A stretch of 5,136 nt of DNA from assembly GCA_002492075.1 (NCBI GenBank), contig DKXD01000137.1, positions 2,543-7,678 of the forward strand. Reading direction: 5' to 3'. The notes under the pieces are model-generated. The model worked only from the letters and a program-made list of their open reading frames with translations, ran no database searches and had not been told where the DNA came from. The translations under genes and the position numbers were made by a program. How positions within the stretch are numbered: the stretch's first letter is position 1; the number at the start of each line of letters is the position of its first letter. Source of the DNA: Ruminococcaceae bacterium UBA7135 (GTDB lineage Bacteria > Bacillota > Clostridia > Oscillospirales > Ruminococcaceae). Below are positions 1-5,136 of this stretch, piece by piece.

Positions 1-195
1 CAATGCGCGGGCGTTTATATAAAGGCAATAATCCCCGAAAAGATGAAAATAAAGCTCATCATAGTGAACGCGTCGGACAATTCCGACAGCACGTTCCATA
101 ACAATGAGCTTAATTATTTCATAAATTCCGGGCATATAGACAGTTGGATATACTCTGCTGAGAATTGCAAGAAACGAATTGAAACCTATTTCTAA
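1..195 (+). CDS. C-terminal end of an unidentified protein (5' end outside window)
   Basis: Frame 1 is open from the left edge to a TAA at 193-195, giving 64 residues and no start. The peptide begins QCAGVYIKAIIPEKMKIK and ends SAENCKKRIETYF. A hydrophobic strand (KLIIVNAS, residues 18-25) is followed by a polar, Asn/Ser/Asp-rich loop and an amphipathic end, which looks like the tail of a soluble alpha/beta protein. I do not recognise the family and see no catalytic motif. It converges on rarA, and its TAA overlaps the rarA stop codon. G+C is about 38% by hand count, lower than sampled parts of the minus-strand genes, so it may have a different history, though 195 bp is too short to be firm. 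It could be a chance reading frame, but 64 codons open to the edge with reasonable composition, ending exactly where rarA ends, favours a real gene. Confidence 0.6.
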   Translation, partial: QCAGVYIKAIIPEKMKIKLIIVNASDNSDSTFHNNELNYFINSGHIDSWIYSAENCKKRIETYF

Positions 196-1451
196 TTATT
201 GTCAGCTTCCCTCTTGATCTTTTCGCGATATTCCCGCGCGGCGTTTTCAAGTTTATTATCGCCGAATTGATAGTACACCTTATCTTTAAGGTTATCTGGA
301 AGATACTGTTGCTTTACATAGTGATTGGGATAATCATGCGGATAGAGATAATGTTGCCCGCGGATCTCGGCGTCCTCACCGTCGTAATGCTTATTTTGCA
401 AATGACGTGGAAAATCACCGACAGAGCCGTTTTGAACGTCAGCCAAGGCCGCGTCCATAGCAAGATATCCTGAGTTCGACTTCGGCGAGGTGGCAAGCAA
501 GACAATTGCATCTCCAAGCGGTATACGCGCTTCGGGCAAGCCTAGTTGCATAGCGCTGTCTACACACGCTTTAACTATCGGGATAGCCTGCGGATAAGCA
601 AGTCCTATGTCCTCGGCGGCAATCACCAATAGTCTTCGCGAAAGCGAAATGATATCTCCTGCGTCAATAAGCCGCGCCGCGTAATGAAGCGCGGCGTTTT
701 CGTCGCTTCCGCGAATGGATTTTTGCAGCGCCGAAAGAAGATCATAGTGCTGATCTCCGTCACGGTCGTAACGCATATTGCTGCGCTGAGTAAGTTCCGC
801 TGCCGTTTTAAGATCCACCTTGCCGTCAATAGCGGACAAAGCACACAGTTCTATTGTGTTCAAACACTTGCGGACATCTCCGCCGACCCCATGACAAATA
901 TAGTTCACAGCCTCGTCAGAGATATCATATTCAGTTCCGTTTTCCTTGGAAAGCTCAGTAAATCCACGCCTAACGGCTTTTTCAAGCTCCTGCGGTTCCA
1001 CAGGCTTGAACTCAAACACCGTGCTGCGCGAAAGAATAGCATTGTAGATGTAGAAATACGGGTTTTCGGTAGTGGACGCGATAAGAGTTATACTTCCGTC
1101 CTCGATATACTCCAAAAGGCTTTGTTGCTGCTTTTTATTTAGGTACTGTATCTCGTCCAAATAGAGCAGAATACCGCTGCTGCCCAAAAAAGTATCAAGT
1201 TCCGCTACGATATTCTTGATGTCAGCTGTGGACGCGTTGGTGCCGTTGAGTTTATGCAGCCGCATATTCGCGCTCTCGGCAATTATACGCGCAACGGTGG
1301 TCTTCCCTACTCCCGACGGACCGTAGAAGATCATATTGGGTATCTTTCCTGATTCTATCACGCGGCGCAGCGGCTTGTTTTCACCTAGCAAATGAGTTTG
1401 TCCGACTACATCATCAAGCGACGCGGGACGTATTTTATCAGCAAGCGGCAT
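192..1451 (-). CDS. rarA: Replication-associated recombination protein A (RarA/MgsA), AAA+ ATPase
   Basis: RarA (MgsA; eukaryotic relative WRNIP1) is a DNA-dependent, clamp-loader-like ATPase that acts in the cytoplasm at stalled or gapped replication forks. At 419 residues it is full length for the family. Visible parts are: the PLADKIRP...VVGQTHLLG N-terminal box (2-22); Walker A GPSGVGKT (44-51); Walker B ILLYLDEI (94-101, D99/E100); the sensor 1 region ASTTENP (125-131); the arginine-finger context ILSRS (139-143, R142); and the sensor 2 helix GGDVRKCLN (190-198, R194). The C-terminal tetramerisation half contains AAEDIGLAYP (278-287) and YPHDYPNHYVKQQYLP (370-385). The common EIHRFNK after Walker B is EIQYLNK here, which I take as a lineage variant. 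The ATG is 1 nt past the prs stop, and its AAGGGG site lies inside the last prs codons, so translation is probably coupled. The start is right because the conserved N-terminal box begins at residue 2. The gene ends in the stop-codon overlap with the plus-strand gene. Confidence 0.96.
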   Translation of the reverse strand: MPLADKIRPASLDDVVGQTHLLGENKPLRRVIESGKIPNMIFYGPSGVGKTTVARIIAESANMRLHKLNGTNASTADIKNIVAELDTFLGSSGILLYLDEIQYLNKKQQQSLLEYIEDGSITLIASTTENPYFYIYNAILSRSTVFEFKPVEPQELEKAVRRGFTELSKENGTEYDISDEAVNYICHGVGGDVRKCLNTIELCALSAIDGKVDLKTAAELTQRSNMRYDRDGDQHYDLLSALQKSIRGSDENAALHYAARLIDAGDIISLSRRLLVIAAEDIGLAYPQAIPIVKACVDSAMQLGLPEARIPLGDAIVLLATSPKSNSGYLAMDAALADVQNGSVGDFPRHLQNKHYDGEDAEIRGQHYLYPHDYPNHYVKQQYLPDNLKDKVYYQFGDNKLENAAREYREKIKREADNN

Positions 1452-1452
1452 A

Positions 1453-2604
1453 TTACAGCCCCTTATGCTCGCGCAACAGAGCCTTTATCTTTTCGTTTGA
1501 ATCCATTACATTCGATATTGATGTATCATGATTGATAGACGCAATAAAATACGCAATATACTTTGAAACATCGACTTCCTTATACCACGGACGTTTAAGC
1601 AGTTCGGGAGTGCGGTAAGTAAGGTTTGAGCTGAATACGGCATCGATCATACCTTCCTCGTATGCTTTATCAAACGCCGCAAGACCGTTTGTAAAGATAC
1701 CGTAAGTAGCATAAGCGAAAAATCGCTTTGCTTTGCGCTTTTTAAGCTCTTTAGCAATATCGAGCATAGATTCGCCTGAGGAAATGATATCGTCGGCAAC
1801 AAATACGGTCTTTCCCTCAACGGAGGTTCCCAGATATTCGTGCGCCACAATAGGGTTACGCCCGTTTACGATCGTGGAATAATCACGGCGCTTGTAGAAC
1901 ATTCCCATTTCCACCTCCAGCATTGACGCATAGAACATATTGCGGTTCAATGCGCCTTCATCGGGACTTATTACCATAAAGTGATCCTTGTCGATAATAA
2001 GGTCTGGAAACGCGCCGAACATTGCTTTAAGCACCTGATAGGACGGGATAACGTTATCAAAGCCCATAAGCGGTATAGCGTTGCATACACGCGGGTCGTG
2101 AGCATCTACAGTGATAACATTGGCAACACCCATATCGTGCATTTCCTGAAGCATAAACGCGCAGTCAAGCGACTCGCGGTAGGAGCGGCGATGCTGTCTG
2201 CCGCCGTAAAGCAGCGGCATAATAACATTTATACGGTGCGGCTTGCCGCTTGCCGCCTGTATGATGCGCTTAAGATCGGCGTAGTGATCATCGGGAGACA
2301 TATAGTTCTCGCGGTCGAACAACTTATAAGTACAACTGTAGTTACCCACATCAACGAGAATAAACAAATCTTTGCCGCGAACAGTGCTCTTTATAAGACC
2401 TTTCGCGTCACCCGAAGAGAAACGCGGACACTCCGCTTCGATAAGATAATCGTGTACGGGTTTTCCGTACCTGTCCGCCCAGCGAGTGAGGTAGTTATTG
2501 ATACGCGCCGCCAACTCCTCTGTTCCGCGCATGGCAATCAATCCTATCGGGGCTACCTCGTTATACTCCGAATAAAGAACCTCCGTATTTTTTATACTTG
2601 ACAT
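1453..2604 (-). CDS. prs: Ribose-phosphate pyrophosphokinase (PRPP synthetase), long Clostridia-type form
   Basis: The enzyme transfers pyrophosphate from ATP to ribose 5-phosphate, making PRPP for purines, pyrimidines, NAD, His and Trp. It is 383 residues against about 315 for the classical enzyme. The extra length lies in an N-terminal extension, with insertions such as DVGNYSCTYKLFDRENYMSP (85-104), and a C-terminal tail (about 330-383). Motifs in order are: the ATP-loop equivalent LLYGGRQHRRS (131-141); VDAHDPRV (166-173, metal/ATP His169); SPDEGALNR (213-221); the catalytic-loop KRR (238-240); and the PRPP loop VADDIISSGES (269-279). The loop differs from the classical DDxIDTxGT: the usual second-half Asp is Ser275. 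From memory, SSGES is normal in long-form enzymes of gut Clostridia, so this is a subfamily trait and not a lesion. The start has a GGAAGG site 8 nt upstream. It is 29 bp after the methyltransferase and 1 bp before rarA. Activity is inferred from family membership. Confidence 0.93.
   Translation of the reverse strand: MSSIKNTEVLYSEYNEVAPIGLIAMRGTEELAARINNYLTRWADRYGKPVHDYLIEAECPRFSSGDAKGLIKSTVRGKDLFILVDVGNYSCTYKLFDRENYMSPDDHYADLKRIIQAASGKPHRINVIMPLLYGGRQHRRSYRESLDCAFMLQEMHDMGVANVITVDAHDPRVCNAIPLMGFDNVIPSYQVLKAMFGAFPDLIIDKDHFMVISPDEGALNRNMFYASMLEVEMGMFYKRRDYSTIVNGRNPIVAHEYLGTSVEGKTVFVADDIISSGESMLDIAKELKKRKAKRFFAYATYGIFTNGLAAFDKAYEEGMIDAVFSSNLTYRTPELLKRPWYKEVDVSKYIAYFIASINHDTSISNVMDSNEKIKALLREHKGL
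1459..1464 (-). promoter_or_regulatory. Ribosome binding site of rarA, inside the end of prs
   Basis: AAGGGG on the minus strand is 7 nt before the rarA ATG (1451-1449) and forms the Lys-Gly codons near the prs C-terminus. With a 1-nt gap between prs TAA and rarA ATG, ribosomes finishing prs could start rarA directly. Confidence 0.75.
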
Positions 2605-2612
2605 TTTCTTTT

Positions 2613-2618
2613 CCTTCC
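2613..2618 (-). promoter_or_regulatory. Ribosome binding site of prs
   Basis: GGAAGG on the minus strand lies 8 nt before the ATG at 2604-2602, in the A-rich 29-bp gap after the methyltransferase. It supports the start MSSIKN for prs. There is no hairpin in the gap that would act as a terminator. Confidence 0.7.
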
Positions 2619-2633
2619 ATTTCTTTTGTATAA

Positions 2634-3413
2634 TTACAACTTTTCAAGTACCGCATAAGCGGCAAAGTGCTTAACGTCAAATTCGGGGGGAGCTATTTTC
2701 TCAAGCAGAGCCAAATGCTCCTTTTCCCATTCGGCTGTCTCTTTTTCCGACAGCGACGCGCCCACTCCCCTGCACGCTTTCATTCTGCCGTTCCAGCTTT
2801 CGCGCGTGAACCGCACCGGCAGTACGTATTCATCGTGATAAACAAGCTTAAATCGTTCAAAATAGCACTCGGGGACATAAAGCTCATGCGGCTTAAATCC
2901 CGCGCCAGTCCACTTGGGATTGTATTTCAGAACCAATTCCTCGCTTTTTCTCGCTATTTCATCTTCAAACGGCAACCATTCCATTTCCATTGGAACAAAG
3001 TAACCTCTGTCTTTGAGTATATCGCAAAGCTTTGGAACAAGAGCTTCATGCTCGAAATACCAAAAGCATTGACAAGCGGTTATCACGTCAAACGAATTAG
3101 TGGGAAAATCCGCGTCCTCAACGGGAGAACACACGTAATCAATGCCCATGCTCTCCGACAAACGCCTTGCCTGTTCTATCTGATTTTCAGCGATGTCAAT
3201 ACCTGTCCACTTCGCACCGTATTTCTGCATATTCCGCGGAAGAACACCCGTTCCCGTGCCGATATCGAGCACGCTCTGTCCGTTTACGCAAAGTCCGCGC
3301 TTTACGATACGTTCATAGAACTCCTCGGGGTAAATATCGCGGAATTTTGCGTAATCCGCTGATGTCCTGCCCCAATCGAACGCTTTGCCGCCGTCAATCT
3401 GCTCGTTGATCAT
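2634..3413 (-). CDS. Class I SAM-dependent methyltransferase (Methyltransf_11/UbiE-like), substrate unknown
   Basis: This is a 259-residue soluble protein with a Rossmann-type SAM domain. The N-terminal region AFDWGRTSADYAKFRDIYP (11-29) is a signature I associate with stand-alone small-molecule methyltransferases in Firmicutes. Motif I is VLDIGTGTGVLP (48-59). The acidic residue that binds the SAM ribose is D73 in GIDIAENQIEQAR (71-83). The adenine-side motif is SPVEDADFPTNSFDVITA (96-113), and the region after it is CQCFWYF (114-120) and LKDRGYFVPMEM (133-144). Residues 145-259 form a larger C-terminal part with many aromatic and charged residues (KYNPKWTGAGF, 163-173), probably a substrate lid. 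There is no transmembrane segment or signal peptide. The ATG overlaps the NADAR stop codon (ATGA), and GAGAGGA lies 8 nt upstream, so the two genes are probably translated together. Methyl transfer is well supported; the acceptor cannot be read from the sequence. Confidence 0.9.
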   Translation of the reverse strand: MINEQIDGGKAFDWGRTSADYAKFRDIYPEEFYERIVKRGLCVNGQSVLDIGTGTGVLPRNMQKYGAKWTGIDIAENQIEQARRLSESMGIDYVCSPVEDADFPTNSFDVITACQCFWYFEHEALVPKLCDILKDRGYFVPMEMEWLPFEDEIARKSEELVLKYNPKWTGAGFKPHELYVPECYFERFKLVYHDEYVLPVRFTRESWNGRMKACRGVGASLSEKETAEWEKEHLALLEKIAPPEFDVKHFAAYAVLEKL

Positions 3414-3967
3414 TGTACTTGTCCTCTCAAAATATCACGAACTTCCATAAGACAGAAACCAAGAAAGTTCGTCCCGTTCCAAAGAGTGGGATTTTCCGCT
3501 TTGGGATCGTCCGCGCCCATTCCAATGCCCCATATTCTGTCGTAAGGGCTTGCCTCAACAAGCACGCGCTGATTTGTGTTCAGCAAAAACGCTTTCAGAT
3601 CTTCGTTCTGTGAGAACTTTGCAATGTTTCCTTTAATAACGACATCACAGCAAGACTCGTCCCAAATCTCTTGATTAAATCCCGAGACCTTTCGTCCGAG
3701 AGCCTTAAACTGCTTCGGATGCTTTGCAGCCATTATTTCTGCCTGCACCGCTTTATCGCCGAACATTTCGGCTTTCATGGCCATCATGTACTGCTCGGCG
3801 GTATGGTACTCTACACCGTCAACGGTGAATTTGCAATCCCACCATTGACTGAAACAGCTTTTGGTAATGCTCCCGTCCGCAGAGGGCTTATGCCCCCAAA
3901 AGAAGATGAATTTTAAACGCTCGCCGCGTTTGAATTTATCCTCAAATTGTTTTCTGTAATATGCCAT
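3410..3967 (-). CDS. NADAR-domain N-glycosidase-like protein (COG3236/DUF1768, YbiA-related)
   Basis: The protein is 185 residues from the ATG at 3967 and is essentially one NADAR domain. Visible family blocks are IFFWGHKPS (21-29), SQWWDCKFTVDG (40-51), EYHTAEQYMMAMKA (53-66), ALGRKVSGFNQEIWDE (89-104) and the signature LVEASPYDRIWGIGM (136-150), then WNGTNFLGFCLMEVR (163-177). E58 in HTAEQ and D143 in YDRIWG fall in the most conserved positions. Known members cleave N-glycosidic bonds: YbiA/COG3236 proteins act on early phosphoribosylated riboflavin intermediates, and other NADAR proteins remove ADP-ribose from guanine in DNA, countering DarT2-type toxins. Which activity applies here cannot be told. 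A longer reading from TTG at 3979 adds four residues, but the GGAG ribosome site covers that codon, so ATG 3967 is preferred. It lies 22 bp after glyA and overlaps the methyltransferase by 4 nt. No DarT-like gene adjoins it. Confidence 0.9.
   Translation of the reverse strand: MAYYRKQFEDKFKRGERLKFIFFWGHKPSADGSITKSCFSQWWDCKFTVDGVEYHTAEQYMMAMKAEMFGDKAVQAEIMAAKHPKQFKALGRKVSGFNQEIWDESCCDVVIKGNIAKFSQNEDLKAFLLNTNQRVLVEASPYDRIWGIGMGADDPKAENPTLWNGTNFLGFCLMEVRDILRGQVQ
3422..3428 (-). promoter_or_regulatory. Ribosome binding site of the methyltransferase gene, inside the NADAR gene
   Basis: GAGAGGA on the minus strand ends 8 nt before the ATG at 3413-3411. It lies within the last NADAR codons (encoding part of DILRGQ), and the start then overlaps the NADAR TGA as ATGA, a typical arrangement for translational coupling. 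Confidence 0.75.
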
Positions 3968-3973
3968 GACAGT

Positions 3974-3977
3974 CTCC
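3974..3977 (-). promoter_or_regulatory. Ribosome binding site of the NADAR gene (decides its start)
   Basis: Reading on the minus strand, GGAG lies 6 nt before the ATG at 3967-3965. The GGAG overlaps the in-frame TTG at 3979-3977, which has only the T-rich sequence GTTAGTTTT in front of it. This makes the ATG the likely start and removes four residues (MET V) from the longest reading. It sits in the 22-bp gap after glyA. Confidence 0.75.
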
Positions 3978-3989
3978 AAAAACTAACAA

Positions 3990-5136
3990 TTATTTATACA
4001 ACGGAAACTTATCGGTAAGTTCAGTCACCATAGCGCGAACCTTATCCTTGCTGCCGTCGTGGTCTTTCGCGGTGAGGTAAATGCACTCGCCGATAACCTT
4101 CATATCGTCTTCTTTAAGTCCGCGGGTTGTAACAGCGGGCGTACCTATGCGAACGCCGCTTGTAAACGCGGGCTTCTGCGGATCGTTGGGGATAGCGTTT
4201 TTGTTGACGGTGATGTACACGTCATCAAGATTGTTCTGCAAGTCCTTGCCGGTGATGTTGAACGGGCGCAAGTCAACCAACATAAGGTGGTTATCCGTGC
4301 CCCCCGAAACAAGGTCAAAGCCCTTTTCAAGCAAAGTATCGGCAAGCGCCTTGGCATTCTTAACTATCTGCTCACCGTAAGTCCTGAACTCCGGCTTTAA
4401 CGCCTCGCCGAAGCAAACCGCTTTAGCCGCGATAACATGCATAAGCGGACCTCCCTGTGTTCCCGGGAAAATAGCGGAGTTTATTTTCTTTGCCAGATAC
4501 TCGTTGTTTGTAAGGATAAGACCGCCGCGCGGACCTCTCAAGGTCTTGTGAGTAGTCGTTGTAACGATATCCGCGTAAGGCACGGGGCTTTGGTGAACGC
4601 CCGCCGCGACAAGTCCCGCGATATGCGCCATATCCACCATAAGATACGCGCCGACAGCTCTTGCGATAGTTGAAAGTTTTTCAAAGTCGATGGCTCTCGG
4701 ATAAGCGGATGCACCCGCAACAATGAGCTTGGGCTTGCACTTGTTCGCTTGCTTGTAAAGAGCCTCGTAATCGATATAACCGTCATCGTTTGTGCCATAT
4801 GGAACAAAGTTGAAGTACTTGCCTGAGATGTTCACGGGAGAGCCGTGTGTAAGGTGCCCGCCCGCGTCAAGGCTCATACCCATAACGGTATCGCATGGCT
4901 GAAGCAGAGCCACGTAAACCGCAGTGTTCGCCTGAGCGCCCGAGTGCGCCTGAACATTCGCGAACTGTGCGCCGAACAGCTTCTTTGCACGCTCTATCGC
5001 TATATTCTCAACGATATCCACGTCCTCGCAGCCGCCGTAATAACGTTTTCCCGGGTAGCCTTCCGCGTACTTGTTTGTGAGTACGCTGCCCATCGCCGCA
5101 ATAACAGCGGGCGAAACAATGTTCTCACTTGCGATA
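3990..5136 (-). CDS. glyA: Serine hydroxymethyltransferase, N-terminus cut by window edge
   Basis: This PLP enzyme converts serine and tetrahydrofolate to glycine and 5,10-methylene-tetrahydrofolate, the main one-carbon source for purines, dTMP and methionine. The frame stays open past the ATG at 5093 to the right edge, and the added residues IASENIVSPAVIAA match the conserved SHMT region IASEN. The 5093 ATG is therefore internal. There are 381 residues in the window, and by comparison with E. coli GlyA (417 aa) roughly 30-35 are missing. Counting from the first whole visible residue: YAEGYPGKRYYGG (23-35), HGGxLTHGSP-type block GGHLTHGSP (92-100), VDMAHIAGLVAAG (167-179, D168 and H171 for PLP), TTTTHKTLRGPRGG (192-205, with the Schiff-base lysine K197), FPGTQGGP (223-230), and SGVRIGTPA (326-334, with carboxylate-binding R329). 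All catalytic residues are present. It is first of the five genes seen and probably heads or nearly heads the operon; its promoter is outside the window. Confidence 0.97.
   Translation of the reverse strand, partial: IASENIVSPAVIAAMGSVLTNKYAEGYPGKRYYGGCEDVDIVENIAIERAKKLFGAQFANVQAHSGAQANTAVYVALLQPCDTVMGMSLDAGGHLTHGSPVNISGKYFNFVPYGTNDDGYIDYEALYKQANKCKPKLIVAGASAYPRAIDFEKLSTIARAVGAYLMVDMAHIAGLVAAGVHQSPVPYADIVTTTTHKTLRGPRGGLILTNNEYLAKKINSAIFPGTQGGPLMHVIAAKAVCFGEALKPEFRTYGEQIVKNAKALADTLLEKGFDLVSGGTDNHLMLVDLRPFNITGKDLQNNLDDVYITVNKNAIPNDPQKPAFTSGVRIGTPAVTTRGLKEDDMKVIGECIYLTAKDHDGSKDKVRAMVTELTDKFPLYK

Noticed and set aside
684..1142. A 152-codon open frame on the plus strand, opposite rarA
   Set aside because: It is antisense to conserved AAA+ coding sequence, has no family signature, and has no plausible promoter or ribosome site.
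1765..1800. The PRPP-loop change read as an inactivating mutation
   Set aside because: All other active-site motifs are intact, the frame is full length, and as I recall the same SSGES loop is typical of long-form Clostridia enzymes.
1981..2601. A 206-codon open frame on the plus strand, opposite prs
   Set aside because: It is fully antisense to a conserved PRPP synthetase, and its Val/Ile/Arg-rich peptide resembles no family I know.
2627..2632. TATACA on the minus strand before prs, resembling a -10 box
   Set aside because: At a 17-nt spacing the -35 position reads TGCGGT, which is poor, and the TTGAAA nearby is only 9 nt away. An internal promoter cannot be supported.
2667..3362. A 231-codon open frame on the plus strand, opposite the methyltransferase
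   Set aside because: It lies wholly inside a gene with clear SAM-binding motifs, its peptide has no recognisable domain, and it has no good ribosome site. It is best explained as an antisense shadow of codon bias.
3977..3979. TTG as the start of the NADAR gene
   Set aside because: It overlaps the GGAG ribosome site that is correctly spaced for the ATG at 3967, and nothing resembling a ribosome site precedes the TTG.
5091..5093. ATG taken as the start of glyA
   Set aside because: The frame continues upstream with IASENIVSPAVIAA, a conserved SHMT segment, so this Met is internal and the gene runs off the window.

Overview
The window is almost entirely coding. Five genes on the minus strand lie head to tail, in transcription order from the right edge: serine hydroxymethyltransferase (glyA, cut by the right edge), a NADAR-domain protein, a class I SAM-dependent methyltransferase, a long-form PRPP synthetase (prs), and the AAA+ ATPase RarA/MgsA. 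The junctions are 22 bp, a 4-nt ATGA overlap, 29 bp and 1 bp. Each downstream gene has its own purine-rich Shine-Dalgarno sequence, so the block reads as one operon whose promoter lies beyond the right edge. At the left edge, the last 64 codons of a plus-strand gene converge on rarA, and the two stop codons overlap in the four bases at 192-195. No stretch above 30 bp is non-coding, and I see no RNA gene, repeat, CRISPR array or mobile element.

The organism is probably a Bacillota member of the Clostridia type. The reasons are the AAGGGG, GAGAGGA and GGAAGG ribosome binding sites and a roughly 383-residue PRPP synthetase of the form I associate with gut Clostridia such as Lachnospiraceae. RarA also carries an ASTTENPYFYIYNA sensor region of the type I recall from that group. 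This is an impression from protein character, not a database result. Sampled lines of the minus-strand genes are about 45-65% G+C, while the plus-strand fragment is about 38%.

The genes share a nucleotide and one-carbon theme. SHMT supplies methylene-tetrahydrofolate for purine and dTMP synthesis. Prs makes PRPP from ribose 5-phosphate and ATP. RarA acts at stalled or damaged replication forks. The NADAR protein belongs to a family of N-glycosidases that act on ADP-ribosylated guanine in DNA or on phosphoribosylated riboflavin intermediates. It is translationally coupled to a methyltransferase of unknown substrate.

The most interesting element is this NADAR-methyltransferase pair, which has no DarT toxin next to it and sits between core metabolism genes and a replication-repair gene. 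The remaining genes look like ordinary housekeeping genes. I do not see firm evidence of a wholly new system; the NADAR link to Prs or RarA is a hypothesis.
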